The notes: generated by a model not told the origin, from the sequence alone. Shown: positions 32,402-43,944, numbered from the stretch's first letter. The stretch is 64,000 nt of DNA from Zymoseptoria tritici IPO323 (GCF_000219625.1 NC_018216.1:2790001-2854000); one strand, 5' to 3'. Program-made: numbers and translations.

Positions 32402-33202
32402 ATGTTTGTTTGTTTGTTTGTTTCTTCCATTTACGTCCTTTTGGAGTCTATAACTATGTAGGACGGCCTTGCCCTAAAGGCAAGGCAGCAGATCTATTTA
32501 CAATCAAAATCTTTTATATTCTTTAACCTTAGGGGAAAACCCCGTGCCTAAGGCAGGACCTGCAAGCAGAATCTGCCGAAGGACTTCAAAACAGCGCAAG
32601 ATAGAGGAAATTAAACAAGTGTCGTTGTCTGCAGCTAGGGCTACAGAATTTTTGCGCTAAGCTTTTTGCAGAATTTTCAGCGGATCCTTCCGCTTCGCAC
32701 GCACGCTGCAAATTCGAAATGCAGTGCAAAAGCAGTGCAAAATACTATATAAAAGCACTGCAAAAGCAGCTGTCTAACTCGCTGCCCCCTCTTATCCTTA
32801 ATATGCCTTTGTAGAACTGCATACCGCTTCTAAACGCATATAGCTACGTAGGTTAATCGCAGAGTTGTAGATTCCACCAACTGTTCTAGCTCTTTAAAGT
32901 GCACTTTTCTATAGAGGACCCGAATCTCTAGAGGGAAAGAGGTGCGATTTCGGTTCGGATTTCGAGGAGGTGCGCGTATAGGATAGAGTAGACTGCTTCT
33001 TCTTGTTCGTAACGTAGAGGGCTGTTCGTTCGAATCGTGCCGTTGTTCTGTTATAGCTTGTATTTCGAGGCGGATTTCGAGAAGGATTTCGGGCGGATTT
33101 CGAGAGGTTTTCGAGGAGGTTTCTTCCAGACTATCTTGGTTTCCCTTCCGAGGAAGGTACTTACGACGGCTACCGCGTGAAGGTGCAGTCTGTTCGGCCG
33201 TC
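32402..33202 (-). mobile_element. Non-autonomous non-LTR element, copy B (inverted)
   Basis: 801 bp, minus orientation, flanked by a 13-bp duplication ACCTAGAAACGAT (32389-32401 and 33203-33215). Same family as copy A from end to end: same 5' ribozyme sequence, CTCGAAATCC repeats, GAA run (shorter), both 3' hairpins, and a tail of AAAC units. The 3' hairpin differs in sequence and length from copy A (8 pairs at 32466-32486) yet still pairs perfectly. The short frame 33204-32830 starts with GTG and is not preserved in copy A. Confidence 0.8.
33127..33202 (-). ncRNA. HDV-like ribozyme at 5' end of copy B, slightly degraded
   Basis: Same 76-nt layout as in copy A on the minus strand. Three changes: the first P1' base is A instead of G (one C-A mismatch at the inner end of P1), the first P2' base is T instead of C (G-C becomes G-U wobble), and one P4 loop base changes. 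All other paired bases and the CCAA catalytic strand are kept. All three are transitions. Confidence 0.65.
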
Positions 33203-33685
33203 ACCTAGAAACGATAGTATTATACTTAAAGGCTACCCTCCGACGCTATATCCTCGCGGATCGAGTATATGTAACTTCTAGTAGCGCTAATATAAAACAG
33301 TATATAGCTATTATGTTTAAGAAGCTTTAGGGCGAGGTCGCTAAGGAAGTTAAACTCCTTCGCGGCCTAATATGCCTTAAGGACCCTATAATAGTACTAA
33401 GATTAGTTTAATTTAAAGTATAGTTCCCTTAGGTAAACGATACGTAAGTAGCCTATACGTCGTAGTTTAAAATAGTTATCCTAGGGTATAAAGGCTTATA
33501 TTGCCTTAAATAATAATATACTAACTAACGCTTATTAACTACCTTAGGAGGTAGTATCCGGTAGAGCGGCAATATAATAGTTCGAGTCTATTAATTAGCT
33601 CCGGGTAGTAGTACCTCTACCGGAAGGTAGCCTTCGGCTACCTACTAAAAATAAAACAACTTTATTACTAATAGTTCTAGCGATT

Positions 33686-34351
33686 AGCCCTTTAATAGTG
33701 TACTATATATTATTATTTCTTCCTCTCTAGGTACACCTTCCTTCTTATATATATTTATTACTACTTATATATTTGTGCGCAGGGACGGAGGCGGGCTTTC
33801 TTAAACTGCCTGTACTTAAGAACAAAACATTTACTTACCTGTTTTCCGACCTTTAATCAGCCCCTCTCCGAAGACGACGGGACTTTAATGGAGAGAGCTT
33901 CGAAGGTACCTTGCTGTTGCACTTAACCTCTCCCTGTGCAGATACGTCGAACACCGTTGCCTTACTGTAAAAAGCGCCGCTACGTGTGCCTACCTTTCAG
34001 AGCATATGCCATGTTGATGTACTCACTAGACTCGACAGACTGTCCACTCCCCCGTTTACGCTAACGTACCTTTCGGAAACAGGTAGCGATTGTGATGAGC
34101 CAGCGGGAGTGTTCTGCAGCAAGGCAACACTCTACTGCGTCTTATTCTTCCACAGCTATCCTCACGCGGGCCAGTATTCAAGACCGAGGTCGCACGACAG
34201 AGAGTAACAATGATATACAGAGTAGAGCCCGGTCTCCATTTACGCGGCGGGAACACACATCACAAGGTATGGGACAAAGCTTTGAGCACTTACCTTAGGA
34301 AGTCGATTTCCGCCATTCATTGTACTTAGGACACAAAGCCACCCAAACGAC
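33686..34351. other. Right flank of the repeat island, no gene seen
   Basis: 666 bp. AT-rich to about 33780, then normal gene-flank composition. It probably holds the 3' UTR of the minus-strand fusion gene. Short frames at 33986-34298 have no supporting features. Confidence 0.4.
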
Positions 34352-37300
34352 TTATTCGAAAGCGCGATCGATCTCTCTCACCCGCTCCTCCAGACGCGCA
34401 ATCTCGGCTTTCATCTCGCGTAGCTGCTCCACGATCGTGCTCTGAAGTCCTTCGAGGACTGTCACAGACTGCCTGAAGCGGCCGATGCTCGCCTGGTGCT
34501 GCTCGCGCTCCCTAGCGATTTGCAGCCGTGCGACTTCCTCGGAGTGAGCCTTGGTCTTTACGGCCATTCGCCCGGTGTGAGCCTCGCTCTCGACCGCCAG
34601 CTTCTCCTCGTGAGCCTTTGTTGCAGCCGCCAGCTTCTCCTCGTGAGCCTTTGTTGCAGCCGCCATCTCTCGCATCAAACTCTGCTTCATCTGCTCGGCG
34701 TCCGTGTCGGTGCCATCGTCCATCGTAATGTCAGCATCGTCTCCTTCAGCGGCGGTCTCCGGCGTTGCACCGGTCTTCTGCCATCGCACCTCACGCTTCG
34801 CCGGCACGGTTGGTGCGCCCTTGCGGAGAGTGTGGCCAGTCGTAGGTCTACCCTGCGCATCGTACGGGAGCGAAGTACTCTCGACGCGCTTGTAGATTAC
34901 CCAATACACCACGCCATTCCCATTAATAGCTTCCTGTGGGTGCTGTGCTCTCGCGTGAGCACTCCCACCACTGTCATCCAACACAAGCCACGTGCCGTCG
35001 ACGAGAACGTACAGCACGTAGTGACCGCTGTTCTCGGCGTAGCGAAAGTACACGTTAACAGCGACAAGTTGGTAGATCGGCTTGATGTTGAGATTTGCAG
35101 GGCGGTTTCCCGGATCAGAAGGAAGCGATGCGCGATCTGCGTAGGGCGAGATGTCCAGGAATTCTGGTACGTCGACATCACAGAGTACAAGGCCTCTGTA
35201 TCTCGGAAGTTTGACATACAGATACTGACTGCAGAGTGTGATGCGTCTGAACCTGTCTTGTGTACCCTAATATTACTGTTAGCAAAGACGTAACGCTATG
35301 GACTCTGAAGATTATACCGCATGGGAGGAGCACCCTGAGGCACATCGCACAACCGAGTCTTCGACAACTTCGTGTGTCCAGTTTTCAAACATTCCCGTAA
35401 GGGAGTTGTTGCCAGATTCCGGATCCTGGAAAGCAAGACTGAGCACTTCAAGACTGAAATCATACCGCCTGTAGACGATGCCACAACCTGGCTCCTGACA
35501 CTGAGTCTCTTGAACCGACTGGAAGCAAAATAAGTTGAACAGATCAGAATCGTTCCCATGCGAGAGCTCGGCGAGGAGCTGTTGGTTAGCGTCCTGAGCG
35601 AGGCCGGGCAGTCCGGTGTGTGCTTCTCGAATTTCTTCCTCGGAGATCTCGGTAATATCGACAATGTTCTCGATCGAAAGGGAGGTGTTCTGGCATCCAG
35701 GACACTTCGAGCTGTCTTTGAGATGGCTCTTAATGCATCCACGACAGTACTGAGAATTGCAGCAGGTCGTGCTGACCCGATCAGAGATATAGGTATGGTG
35801 CAGCTCACAAAACAGACCACGGCGTCTGATTTGCTGCTCTATCCCTTGATGGTGACTGTTGTGCGATGCCATGGTAGATCTGTCAGAGATCATGACCAAA
35901 GTGTGGAGACACGCCGACAGAACATCGCTCGAGTCGTTTTGCTCTCCCTTCCTCCACTCATTCTCATCGATGCTACGAAGAGCCGAGTACAAGCCATTAA
36001 TATCGGATGAGCGGATGGGAGTGTCGATTTGCAGCAGTCGAGTAACGTGTGCAAGGAGGAAGTTGGGTTTCCTGGAAGTTGTTAGCGTGCTGCGCTAAAC
36101 CGCAAATGGACGTCTAGTACGGTCCCTTACCGCTGCGGGAAGCTCCCGCGTTGTTATTCAGCATAATCGACAGCTGCGGCTGACATCTCAAATCTCTTCC
36201 ACTTGAATCAATTGCTTTTGTATACACGCTTACAACCACCAAACATGATGCCTACACTCGCTGCCAGTGCCGATTGGAAGGCCAAGACTACCGCTGAAAA
36301 GGAGATAACAATCACCAATGCCATAAGGGACTGGGCCACCGGCAGATGGACGAAATACATCGACTGTGCAAACCTCCACGATATCCCATATGGCACCTTC
36401 ACAAACCGGCTCAAGGGCGCCACACGAGAGCGCCGCGTTGCACACCAGCATGAGAATCGCCTTACTGGTGCCAGTCGAGCTGCTCTGACCATCCATATAG
36501 ACCGCATGATTGAGATGGGCTTCCCACCGGTATACGAGACAGATTACGCAGGTGCGTGAGGAAGTTGGAAGCCTTGGCCATGTACTCCCGAGTCTTGTCC
36601 GGAAGTTCGGATATGGTTGTCGTCTAACGCAGCTGTTAATCACAAGTCGCCCTTCGAAGGAAATGACAAGCTCCATACCTTGCAAGAACCCCTTAACCAC
36701 GCCGCGGAGTCTCTCCCTGAGACACCGTGTTGGGCCAATCGGTCGTTGGACTTGTCCATGATGAAAGCGCGGACGTCTTCGAGTGAGAAAAGCGGAAGGA
36801 TGCTTGAGGCCACTGGGATTGATGCGTTAGTAGATACCAGAGAGGAGCAGGACTACAGTCCTCTTACTGAAGCATGTGTTGCCCATGTTGATCAGGTTGA
36901 GAGCCGTGGCAAGTTCGCCGTGAGTCACTGGCCCTGGCTGCATGCAATCTTTGCATCGCCAGGTTGACATGTCTGTTCTGGTTAGCCCTGTGTCAAGAAT
37001 CAATCGCATTGCTGTACGACAAACCTTGTTTGTTCGAGGATTGAATGCATGCGTAGTGCAACAGTCGATCGGTGTGTCCCGCGGTCATGCACATGGCATC
37101 AGTGTCTTGCACTTGCTCGCCACAGTTGAAGCACAGAGCTGAATGTCCAATCTCGGGTTGATTCCGTCGGCTTCCGTATGATCGCTGGATGGCTGTAGCA
37201 GGAGGCTGACCCAAGCCTCGATCAGAGGTCCGATGTTCACTTTGATCCTCGTCTTGATCCTCGTTTTGATCCTCGTCTTGATCCTCGTCTTGATCCTCGT

Positions 37301-40300
37301 CTTGATCCTCGTCTTGGTCTGCCGCCATGGCTGCCAATTCATCGTCCTTCAGCAGCTGCATCGCCACGTCTTCCTCGTCTTCCTCGTCTCCCTCGTCTTC
37401 CTCGTCTTCCTCGTCCAACGTCGTGAGTCGCAGAACAGTCTTGCCATCGTAAAACTCACGCCACCAATCTCCTGTATCTTTGTATGTTGGAGGTCCTTCG
37501 ATTGGTTCGTACCGGTCTTGGACAGGACCATAGAACTGACAGGACCAATGAATATCCAGCAGAGCTTGCTCGAGGACGGGAAACAGAGTCTCAGGACTTC
37601 CAAGATAATTGAAACGATAGAAGTTGGCTTGCACGGATTCGATGATTGTGGTGAGCAAGCTAATGTCGAAGTCAGCCAATGAGGTAGGCTCTGTCTTGGT
37701 CCAGCCATGGTGCATAAGCTCCCCAGGCTGGATAGCGCGAAATGTTCCGTCTTCCATTACTTGAACGACCCCGCGAGCCCGCGAGGCAGTGGATGGATAG
37801 CCTACACGAATAGTGTGCTTGTGGCCGAAGAGATGGCATCTTCCTCCATCCAGGAACCACTGCCGAAGGTCGTGAAGGAGGAGAGTGTCGAGAGATTCGT
37901 GCTCGTGATCGTTGCGCCAGTCGCACTCTTCATCCATGGTCCGGAATTCTGCGGAGTAATAACGCTGCATCCAGTCAACGTCGACATCTTTTGGGCAGTG
38001 CTCGAGTCTCCACATCCACGGGATATCTTTGTTCGCGCCCACCCAGCAAATCTTAACCCTCTCAGGATTCCATTCCGGTCCGCCGTTCTCCATCTCCAAC
38101 ATCAGAGTTACCAGTTCGGACCATCTCCAGTCGTGCCACGTACTGTCGAGACGGAATCTCGCAGAGCCAGATCTGCTGGATTTCGTGCGGAAGACGTGGC
38201 GACCGATTCTGCGGACAAGATCGAAGTCCCAAACGCCACTCTTCTCCATTGCTCTGATTCGCTCATGGATCTCAGGACTTAAACTCTCCTTTACACGGTG
38301 GGCCGAAAAGAACGGCGTCAGGGTATTGATGATTCGCAGATGATCCTGTGCGTTCTCAAGGTTCTGCCACTGCGCTCGTAGCTCATCAGGGTAATCCCAG
38401 CAAAGAGATCCAAACTGTTGCTGTTCCTCCATTCGAAGTTTGAGCGTAGCTTGGCTCAGCGGCAGTTTCGACACAGCTCCAGTCATCTTGAGTCGATTGA
38501 TGCAGTCGTTGGCAATGAGGGAATTGTGAGGACCGTGCAATTCGTTATTGTACCGCTGGTGCGGCTTCTCGATCGTAGGCCGGAGTGGTCGAGACGTCCG
38601 AGCGAGAGGAAACAGGTCAATTGGCGTAGGCGAGTATCCATTCTTGCCGAACGACGGCTGATCCAGTATCCGATGTTCTGCGAGAAGCGCCGCACTTAGT
38701 TCCGCAGCAGTCCAAGATGGCTGGTACCATTTGCTGTCGGCATCGAACACGGCCTTGGAGCGGACCTCACACCATGTCTCCAGATCCACGATTGGGTTGG
38801 CATTGCGCAATGTCAGATTGCTGTTCCAGCATTGCTTGCAACAGAGGATAGGCCCGGCCTTTGAGTCGGTCCACTGCATAGAGGAGCGGGCAAATGGTAG
38901 ACAACACCACATGCAATGGAACCACTGTGGCGCGCTTGTAGTCTCGGTTGGCGGGTCGAGTTGGAGGTCCCGGACGATACTCTCGCGCGTCAGCATGCCA
39001 AGCTCGATTTCCTGCAAAGTCTTTAGGTAGAGAAATATGATCCAGCTTGGGGACCTTCCTTGCCTAAGCGCATCGAGTGCAACATTCGCAGCATGGGAGA
39101 GACATGCCATGTCCGCGATAGTAGTCTTCCAGCCTTGTTCGTTTTCATCGATGCCCATCATTCGACAGACTTTCGAAGCGAATGCCACCTGGGTGGTGTC
39201 GGGCAGCGATGGACGTCTTAATAACATTTCTCCGTCAATCGGACCGCCGGAGCGGGACCTTCCAGCGACCGCCTGTTGTTTGTACTTGGCGAGCTCAGCG
39301 TCGATCATGAAGAGAACCTGCGTAGGTGACGCGATATACCCGCACACCGCAACAAAAGCCGAGTGTAGAGCGGCAAGCCCTGCCCTGGCGTTTGGATGAT
39401 CGTTTGCGAACTTCTCCGTGTCATCCCTCATAGGGAGGAAGCAGTCGCTGAGATCGGGCTGTGTTGCATCCGTAGCAAGTGGCGCATATTGACGAGGGTT
39501 GATGTTCACACGCGGAGTGACATTCAACTGTTTCGAATGTCCAGCTTCATGGTCTGCCCAATGGACGAAATTGCGCAAGTCGACACGGATGCGTGTGTCA
39601 TTGACTTGGGGTTCCAGCGTGGGTGGAGAATGACCATAGGCGTATATGCTCCAGAATCCCTCGGCGAAATCAGGTGTTTGCCAGGCAGCCATCTGGTCAA
39701 GGTGGACATGTCCAGCATGCCGCTTCGCCCACTCCACGATTCCGGCTGCTTCAACAAACCGTCTCTCTTTCCCAATCACACGCTCTCTGTAGATTCGTGG
39801 TTGCCGGGTGCCTTGTTTTGCTCCTGCTTCGGCTACGAGCGGAATCTCGCCATTCCAGTCGCTGGTATCAATTTCAAAGGGAGATCTATTCAAAATCTGG
39901 ACGAGCAGGTCCCCCAAGCTGACAATCAAGTCCATCCTGCTCTCGGGACAGACAGATTCGGTGATCCATCTGTGCCTAGGTAGATTCAGCAGCTGCTGTG
40001 ATTCTGCAAGACACGATTTGGCTTGTTGCGGTCCGCTTTCGACGCAGGAGCGACATGGTCTCGTCGTGTCGCAAGGACGTTCAGCAGACATGTGGGTTAT
40101 ACAGCCGAAACAGCGTCGACCAGGGTATGTGACCATTGGCAGTGTAAGTAAGTCGATGAGTGCAGCGGCCGGGTCGACCGAGTTCTTGACCGGGATCTTC
40201 CAAGCGCGCGTCTCGGTTCCGTCCCAGTTCTTCCACGGGACCAAGGAAATCTGGTCATGTAATAACACGAAGCTGCGCGAGGCTGGATCGTGCTCTTCGA

Positions 40301-41282
40301 GCTGCAAAACATGATTTCCGGGCGCTGGAGGAGGAATGTATGGCAGCTTTGCATCGGCTTTTGATTTGATGGCTCCTCTCTCGACGAGAGCGAAGTAGGC
40401 GTTGATGAGGGGTGTTTCGGGTGATGGTGTAAATTCCAGGTCGCTATGATCTGGATCTCGCTCATTTGCTGCGTAAGTAGTCGTAGCACCGATCGCGACA
40501 GGAGCCATGTTGATCATTCCAGTCAGCTTTCTTCCAGGTTGTGCAGCGCCGATGGTTGCATCAGTCTTTTGAAGTTTTTCCAATTGTTTTCTGACAGAGA
40601 ATTGGCTTCGTCCGAGAATGTCGCCAATCTCGATATTGGTCTTGCCCGTATTCCGAAGCTGTACAGCTTGCTTGCGCTCTGCATCCGTCCATCTGGACGG
40701 TGCTGTCGTGACGGGTGCAGGAGCAATAGTCGCATCAGTCTTTCGAAGTTTTTCCAATTGTTTTTTGACACCCATTTGGCTTCGTCCGAGAGTGACGCCA
40801 ATCTCCTCATTGGTCTTGCCCGCATTTCGAAGGCCTATAGCCTGCCGGAGCTCTGCAGGGGTCCATTTGCCCACGCGATCCTCCACTCCCGCGACCCTCC
40901 CGACTTTGGCGCCAACCGCTACACCGCTCCGCCCGAGAATGACACCAATTTCGACATTAGTCTTGCCTTGGGCCCGGAGCTCCCGAGTGCGTTCGATTTC
41001 CTCGTTGGTCCACGGCGACTTCTCCTCCTTCCGCAATTTCCCCCTGATCTCGCCTTCTGGTCGCCCGAGGATGGCACTGAGTTCAGGATATGTCTTGCCT
41101 TGATTCAAAAGTTCCTGAGCGCGCTTGACATCCTTGGCGGTCCAAGCAGACGCTGCGTCACTAGCGATCTTCGAGACGGTGATGGCAGCAGTGTTGGACT
41201 TTCCCGCCAGTTTCGGTCTTTTGGCGGCTGGCTCTGCGCCATCCTTCTGTTTGTCATCTCTCTTCCTCGTCTTGGGGGCCAT
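34352..41282 (-). CDS. Predicted fusion: Myb-like repeats, PHD-like finger, ubiquitin-specific protease with RING insertion
   Basis: My model: exons 41282-37025, 36972-36868, 36812-36679, 36094-35318 and 35266-34352, in frame throughout, 2062 residues. Residues about 45-240 hold four Myb/SANT-like helix-turn-helix repeats (xWTxxE...GKTxxEIGxxLGRS). A long centre with Cys pairs (RRCFGCITHMS, CRSCVESG) is unknown to me. Acidic DEDQ repeats precede a C4HC3-like PHD finger (CFNCGEQV...HYACI...WRCKDC). The peptidase C19 domain starts at LINMGNTCFMAS (catalytic Cys), carries a RING-like insert (CELHHTYISDR, CCNSQYCRGCI, CPGC) and ends with GHYVLYV (catalytic His) and VVYWVIYKR. A coiled coil with four 11-residue repeats closes the protein. 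Intron 3 is 584 nt and holds an antisense transposase fragment. The joining of the halves is inferred from clean splice sites and needs RNA evidence. Confidence 0.68.
36245..36559 (+). pseudogene. Pogo/Fot1-type transposase N-terminal fragment (HTH_psq)
   Basis: 104 codons on the plus strand, antisense inside intron 3 of the fusion gene. The peptide runs ITNAIRDWATGRWTKYIDCA, then IPYGTFTNRLKGATRERR, HENRLTGASRAALTIHIDRM and IEMGFPP. This is the pattern of the psq/CENP-B helix-turn-helix at the start of pogo-type DDE transposases (AAxxxxIPxxTLxxRLxG, LTxxEExxLxxWIxxMxxxGFPP). The frame stops at 36559; a shifted continuation (VREEVGSLGHVLPSLVRKF) suggests a frameshift. No DDE domain and no clear terminal inverted repeats are visible, so it is a remnant or a domesticated DNA-binding piece. 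Confidence 0.6.
37238..37318 (-). repeat. 12-bp minisatellite coding for DEDQ units
   Basis: Seven or so near-identical 12-bp units (GATCCTCGTCTT on the plus strand) inside the first exon of the fusion gene, encoding an acidic DEDQ repeat just before the PHD-like finger. One unit has T for C and one codes for Asn, so it is slightly imperfect. Likely to vary in copy number between isolates. Confidence 0.85.
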
Positions 41283-42643
41283 CTTTGGATGCAATGGAGT
41301 GGTGGGTGGTAGAGACTTTATTGGAGACGTTGATTGAGAGCGTGTCGGAGTGGTAATGCGGGTGATGCTGGGCGTGGTGGCAATGAAGAGCGCGGTAGGC
41401 TGGATGTTGGTCAAATGGTGGTCGGCCAGAAGATCAAGGTACTCGTCTGGCTCGGTCACCTTGATCGATGCCTGTGACGGTCTCCTCAGAGGGGTTCTTT
41501 GCGCAAATGCGAAGAATTTTCGAGTCGGCTCGACAATGTTTCAACTCAACTCGCTCGACCATGGGAGTTGAAAGAAGATCGTGCTTAGGCGCATCGACAA
41601 ACAAATTGACAGGAAGAAAGACGCAGCACGCGGAAACATCCGTGCCGTGGGTGGAGATTGCTGCAGGTTCCCGAGCCTATTCCCCTTTGAGAAGATCTAC
41701 AAATAATCAAGATGTATGCCCAACGGAAAGGAAAAATGAAGATGTTGCCGGTTGCTCTTAGTTCCTCGCCGGCAACCAAAGATACGGGCTGGTCTGGTTG
41801 GCTTACATGGTACACGTTCATTCACCCAGTTTACATAGTCCTCTTCCGGGCTGATTCCAATCTCTTCTTTTGTTGTCCATAGTGAGAAAGAGTAGGTCAG
41901 CAGAATAGATGAAGGCAACTGTCAGGCGAATACGTACCAATAGATTAGAAAGATAGATCTCGGTAAGTTGGTAGGGCTTTCGGCGGTAAGTTGGCATCGA
42001 CCGCCGCCATCATGTTGCACTGCCCTGGGGTCGCACCAGTCAGATAATTAGGCATATGGATATTACGACATGTCCATTGAGCTAACCCAAGCTCTAGGAA
42101 GAGCAGCTTCGTGGCGGCGGATGTTACTGTCAATCATCAGGACAGGATGCGTGTGGAACCTTGCTGAAATTTTCCGTCTCGCGATTCGCGTGGAGCGATT
42201 GCAGGACTGACAACAGAGCAATCGTCATCATCTCATCGAGCCACTGTGATTGTGCTAGAACTCGTCACTTGCTTCTTGATTGTTCAATTGTGTTCGCGTG
42301 ACTTAGAATAAGGTATTGTGCTGTTCTGCGGCAAAACAACAAAGAAGGCGGGCAGTGAAGTGAAGTGATTGACGCGTCACGCGATCCGCGGGACCTGCCG
42401 TGTCGCGGCGTGTTCGAAACCCTGACCTAAAGGCGGCATACCCACCTTGTCGCCTCGCCCCACTACTGCCACTGTGTGCAGCAATTCAGTACCAACACCA
42501 CCGCGCGACAACGAGCGCAGATCATCTCAATCTCCATTCTCCTGGTCAAAGCACACTCCCAATATTGAGATACAGTTCCTGCAGTCCAGTCTGAGCGCCA
42601 CTCCGCCGGAGTGTTTCCGCGTTCGCAAGCGGCCGATCCCATC
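41283..42643. other. Divergent intergenic region, no gene seen
   Basis: 1361 bp between the fusion gene and the next plus-strand gene. The frame of the fusion gene stays open up to 41459 without another ATG. I found no RNA gene or repeat. A direct GAAGTGAAGTGA run is at 42356-42367. Confidence 0.4.
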
Positions 42644-43456
42644 ATGGACAACGATCCGGTAGTGCCGCCGGATGATCTCATCACACGGTCTTTCACCAAC
42701 GAATACAACGCTATTCAGCGGCTCTTCGCTGCGGATCAGCTCGAAGAGTGCACTGCGCGAGCTCGAAAGATGATCACAGAACCAGCTATCCCGCGCTACC
42801 ACCTAATCAGGACGCTTCTTATCCTTGTCGGTGCTGTCCAGGACTTCGACGAAGCATGGGAATTTCAGAAAGAAGCCGCAGTACTTTGGCACCTCCTACA
42901 TCATTCATTTTCCAAGCAACAGGTGCAGTACTCAGACAACAAGAGAATCTTGGAGGTCCTGTGGGATGGCATCGAGGAGATGAGAGAATTGCTCGCGGAG
43001 GCGGAGATGGAAGCGGAGAAGCAGTACTATTACCAGGACGTACAAAGCGAGGTTGCCGAGAGGGTTGCAGTGATGGATGCAAACCAGAAGGAAGCTGATA
43101 AGTGGCAAGCTGCCGAAGAAGAAGCAGATGCACTTGCGTTGGGCATGTCGGTCGAGGAGGCGCGCCAGAAGACGGCTTCCAAAGCAGCTCTACGTCCGTC
43201 TGGGGGTGCCGACGTCTCAGAGTGGCATATGCCAGGAGGGCACGACGCACTACCACAACGCGCGAAGAAAGTGAAGACCGCCACACTCTCGCGTAAGTCG
43301 CATACGCTCCCGCGCAAATCCGCCACACTCTCGGATAAGCCGAAGCCCGAAGCAGAGACCTACCACCGTCCGCCGAGCGTTGCACCACATTTCGCAGTGG
43401 AGATCTTCGGCGAAGCGGCAGCAGATGTTGTGAAGACGGAATCATTGGAGCAATAA
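42644..43456 (+). CDS. Hypothetical charged protein
   Basis: Single exon, 270 residues from ATG 42644 in a good context (ATCATGG). The first 90 residues look helical with alternating Leu/Ala/Glu (FAADQLEECTARARKMI), perhaps a TPR-like start. Residues about 105-185 are a strongly acidic coiled-coil-like stretch. The C-terminal third contains a small tandem repeat with TLSRKS, TLPRKS and TLSDKP, basic and Ser/Thr rich, ending in ESLEQ. I know no family for it. Composition and length support a real gene; function is unknown. Confidence 0.65.
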   Translation: MDNDPVVPPDDLITRSFTNEYNAIQRLFAADQLEECTARARKMITEPAIPRYHLIRTLLILVGAVQDFDEAWEFQKEAAVLWHLLHHSFSKQQVQYSDNKRILEVLWDGIEEMRELLAEAEMEAEKQYYYQDVQSEVAERVAVMDANQKEADKWQAAEEEADALALGMSVEEARQKTASKAALRPSGGADVSEWHMPGGHDALPQRAKKVKTATLSRKSHTLPRKSATLSDKPKPEAETYHRPPSVAPHFAVEIFGEAAADVVKTESLEQ

Positions 43457-43944
43457 AGGGGAGGGGAATCGGAACCGATCTCTGCTTTTGGACAACTTGG
43501 TCATGGCAGAGCAGAGAGAGGCTGTCTGCGAAGAGCTTGTCGAGCTTTTGAAGATTGGCCGTAGCTGTATTTGCTTGTTGCAAGGAAGGAGGAAGGATCT
43601 GGCATAGAATTGGATTCAGCAAGTGAGAGGCCGACGTTTTGACGCTTTTCTATCATAGCTTCACAGCGCAGTAACCCATTATGGAAAGAACGCAATACGA
43701 CTTCACGATGAATGCAACAGTCGGCGACTGCTGGTACGACAAGAACAGAATTGTCAATATGGAACCACCGGTGTATGTATTGCTAAGGTACAGAAGCGAA
43801 GGCCCTCGGCGTTTCTGAATCTTGAGACAACATCTCCGCGGTGCGCCTCGATGACTTCAAGCCGGAAATAGGTGGCGATGACCAGTCACTGAAGACAAGG
43901 TGCCGGTCATGTCGGAAACGAATGCCACCCACAGGATCGACAAT
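43457..43944. other. Convergent intergenic region
   Basis: 488 bp between two convergent genes, presumably their 3' UTRs. Nothing else seen. Confidence 0.35.

Larger units (their letters stand above)
17930..33670 (+). mobile_element. RIP-degraded LINE (Tad1-like order) carrying three nested insertions
   Basis: The outer repeat is bounded by a 15-bp direct duplication, ATAGTTCTAGCGATT, at 17915-17929 and 33671-33685. After subtracting the three insertions and their duplications about 6.7 kb remains, a normal size for a fungal LINE. Composition is extremely TA-rich with TpA everywhere and very few CpA/TpG, the mark of repeat-induced point mutation. On the plus strand an ORF1-like start at 18770 and an ORF2 with endonuclease and reverse-transcriptase remnants can be read through many stops. 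The 3' end has a 7-bp hairpin (33626-33642) followed by an A-rich tail. Bases just after the duplication (GCCCT on both sides) are alike, so the exact left border may be off by a few bases. Confidence 0.8.

Noticed and set aside
34496..35293. Plus-strand frame of 265 codons
   Set aside because: Antisense shadow of the peptidase exon; Leu/Ser/Arg-rich with no features, while the minus strand has clear C19 motifs.
40446..41312. Plus-strand frame of 288 codons opposite the Myb-like repeats
   Set aside because: Its repeats mirror the minus-strand helix-turn-helix repeats; composition is not protein-like.
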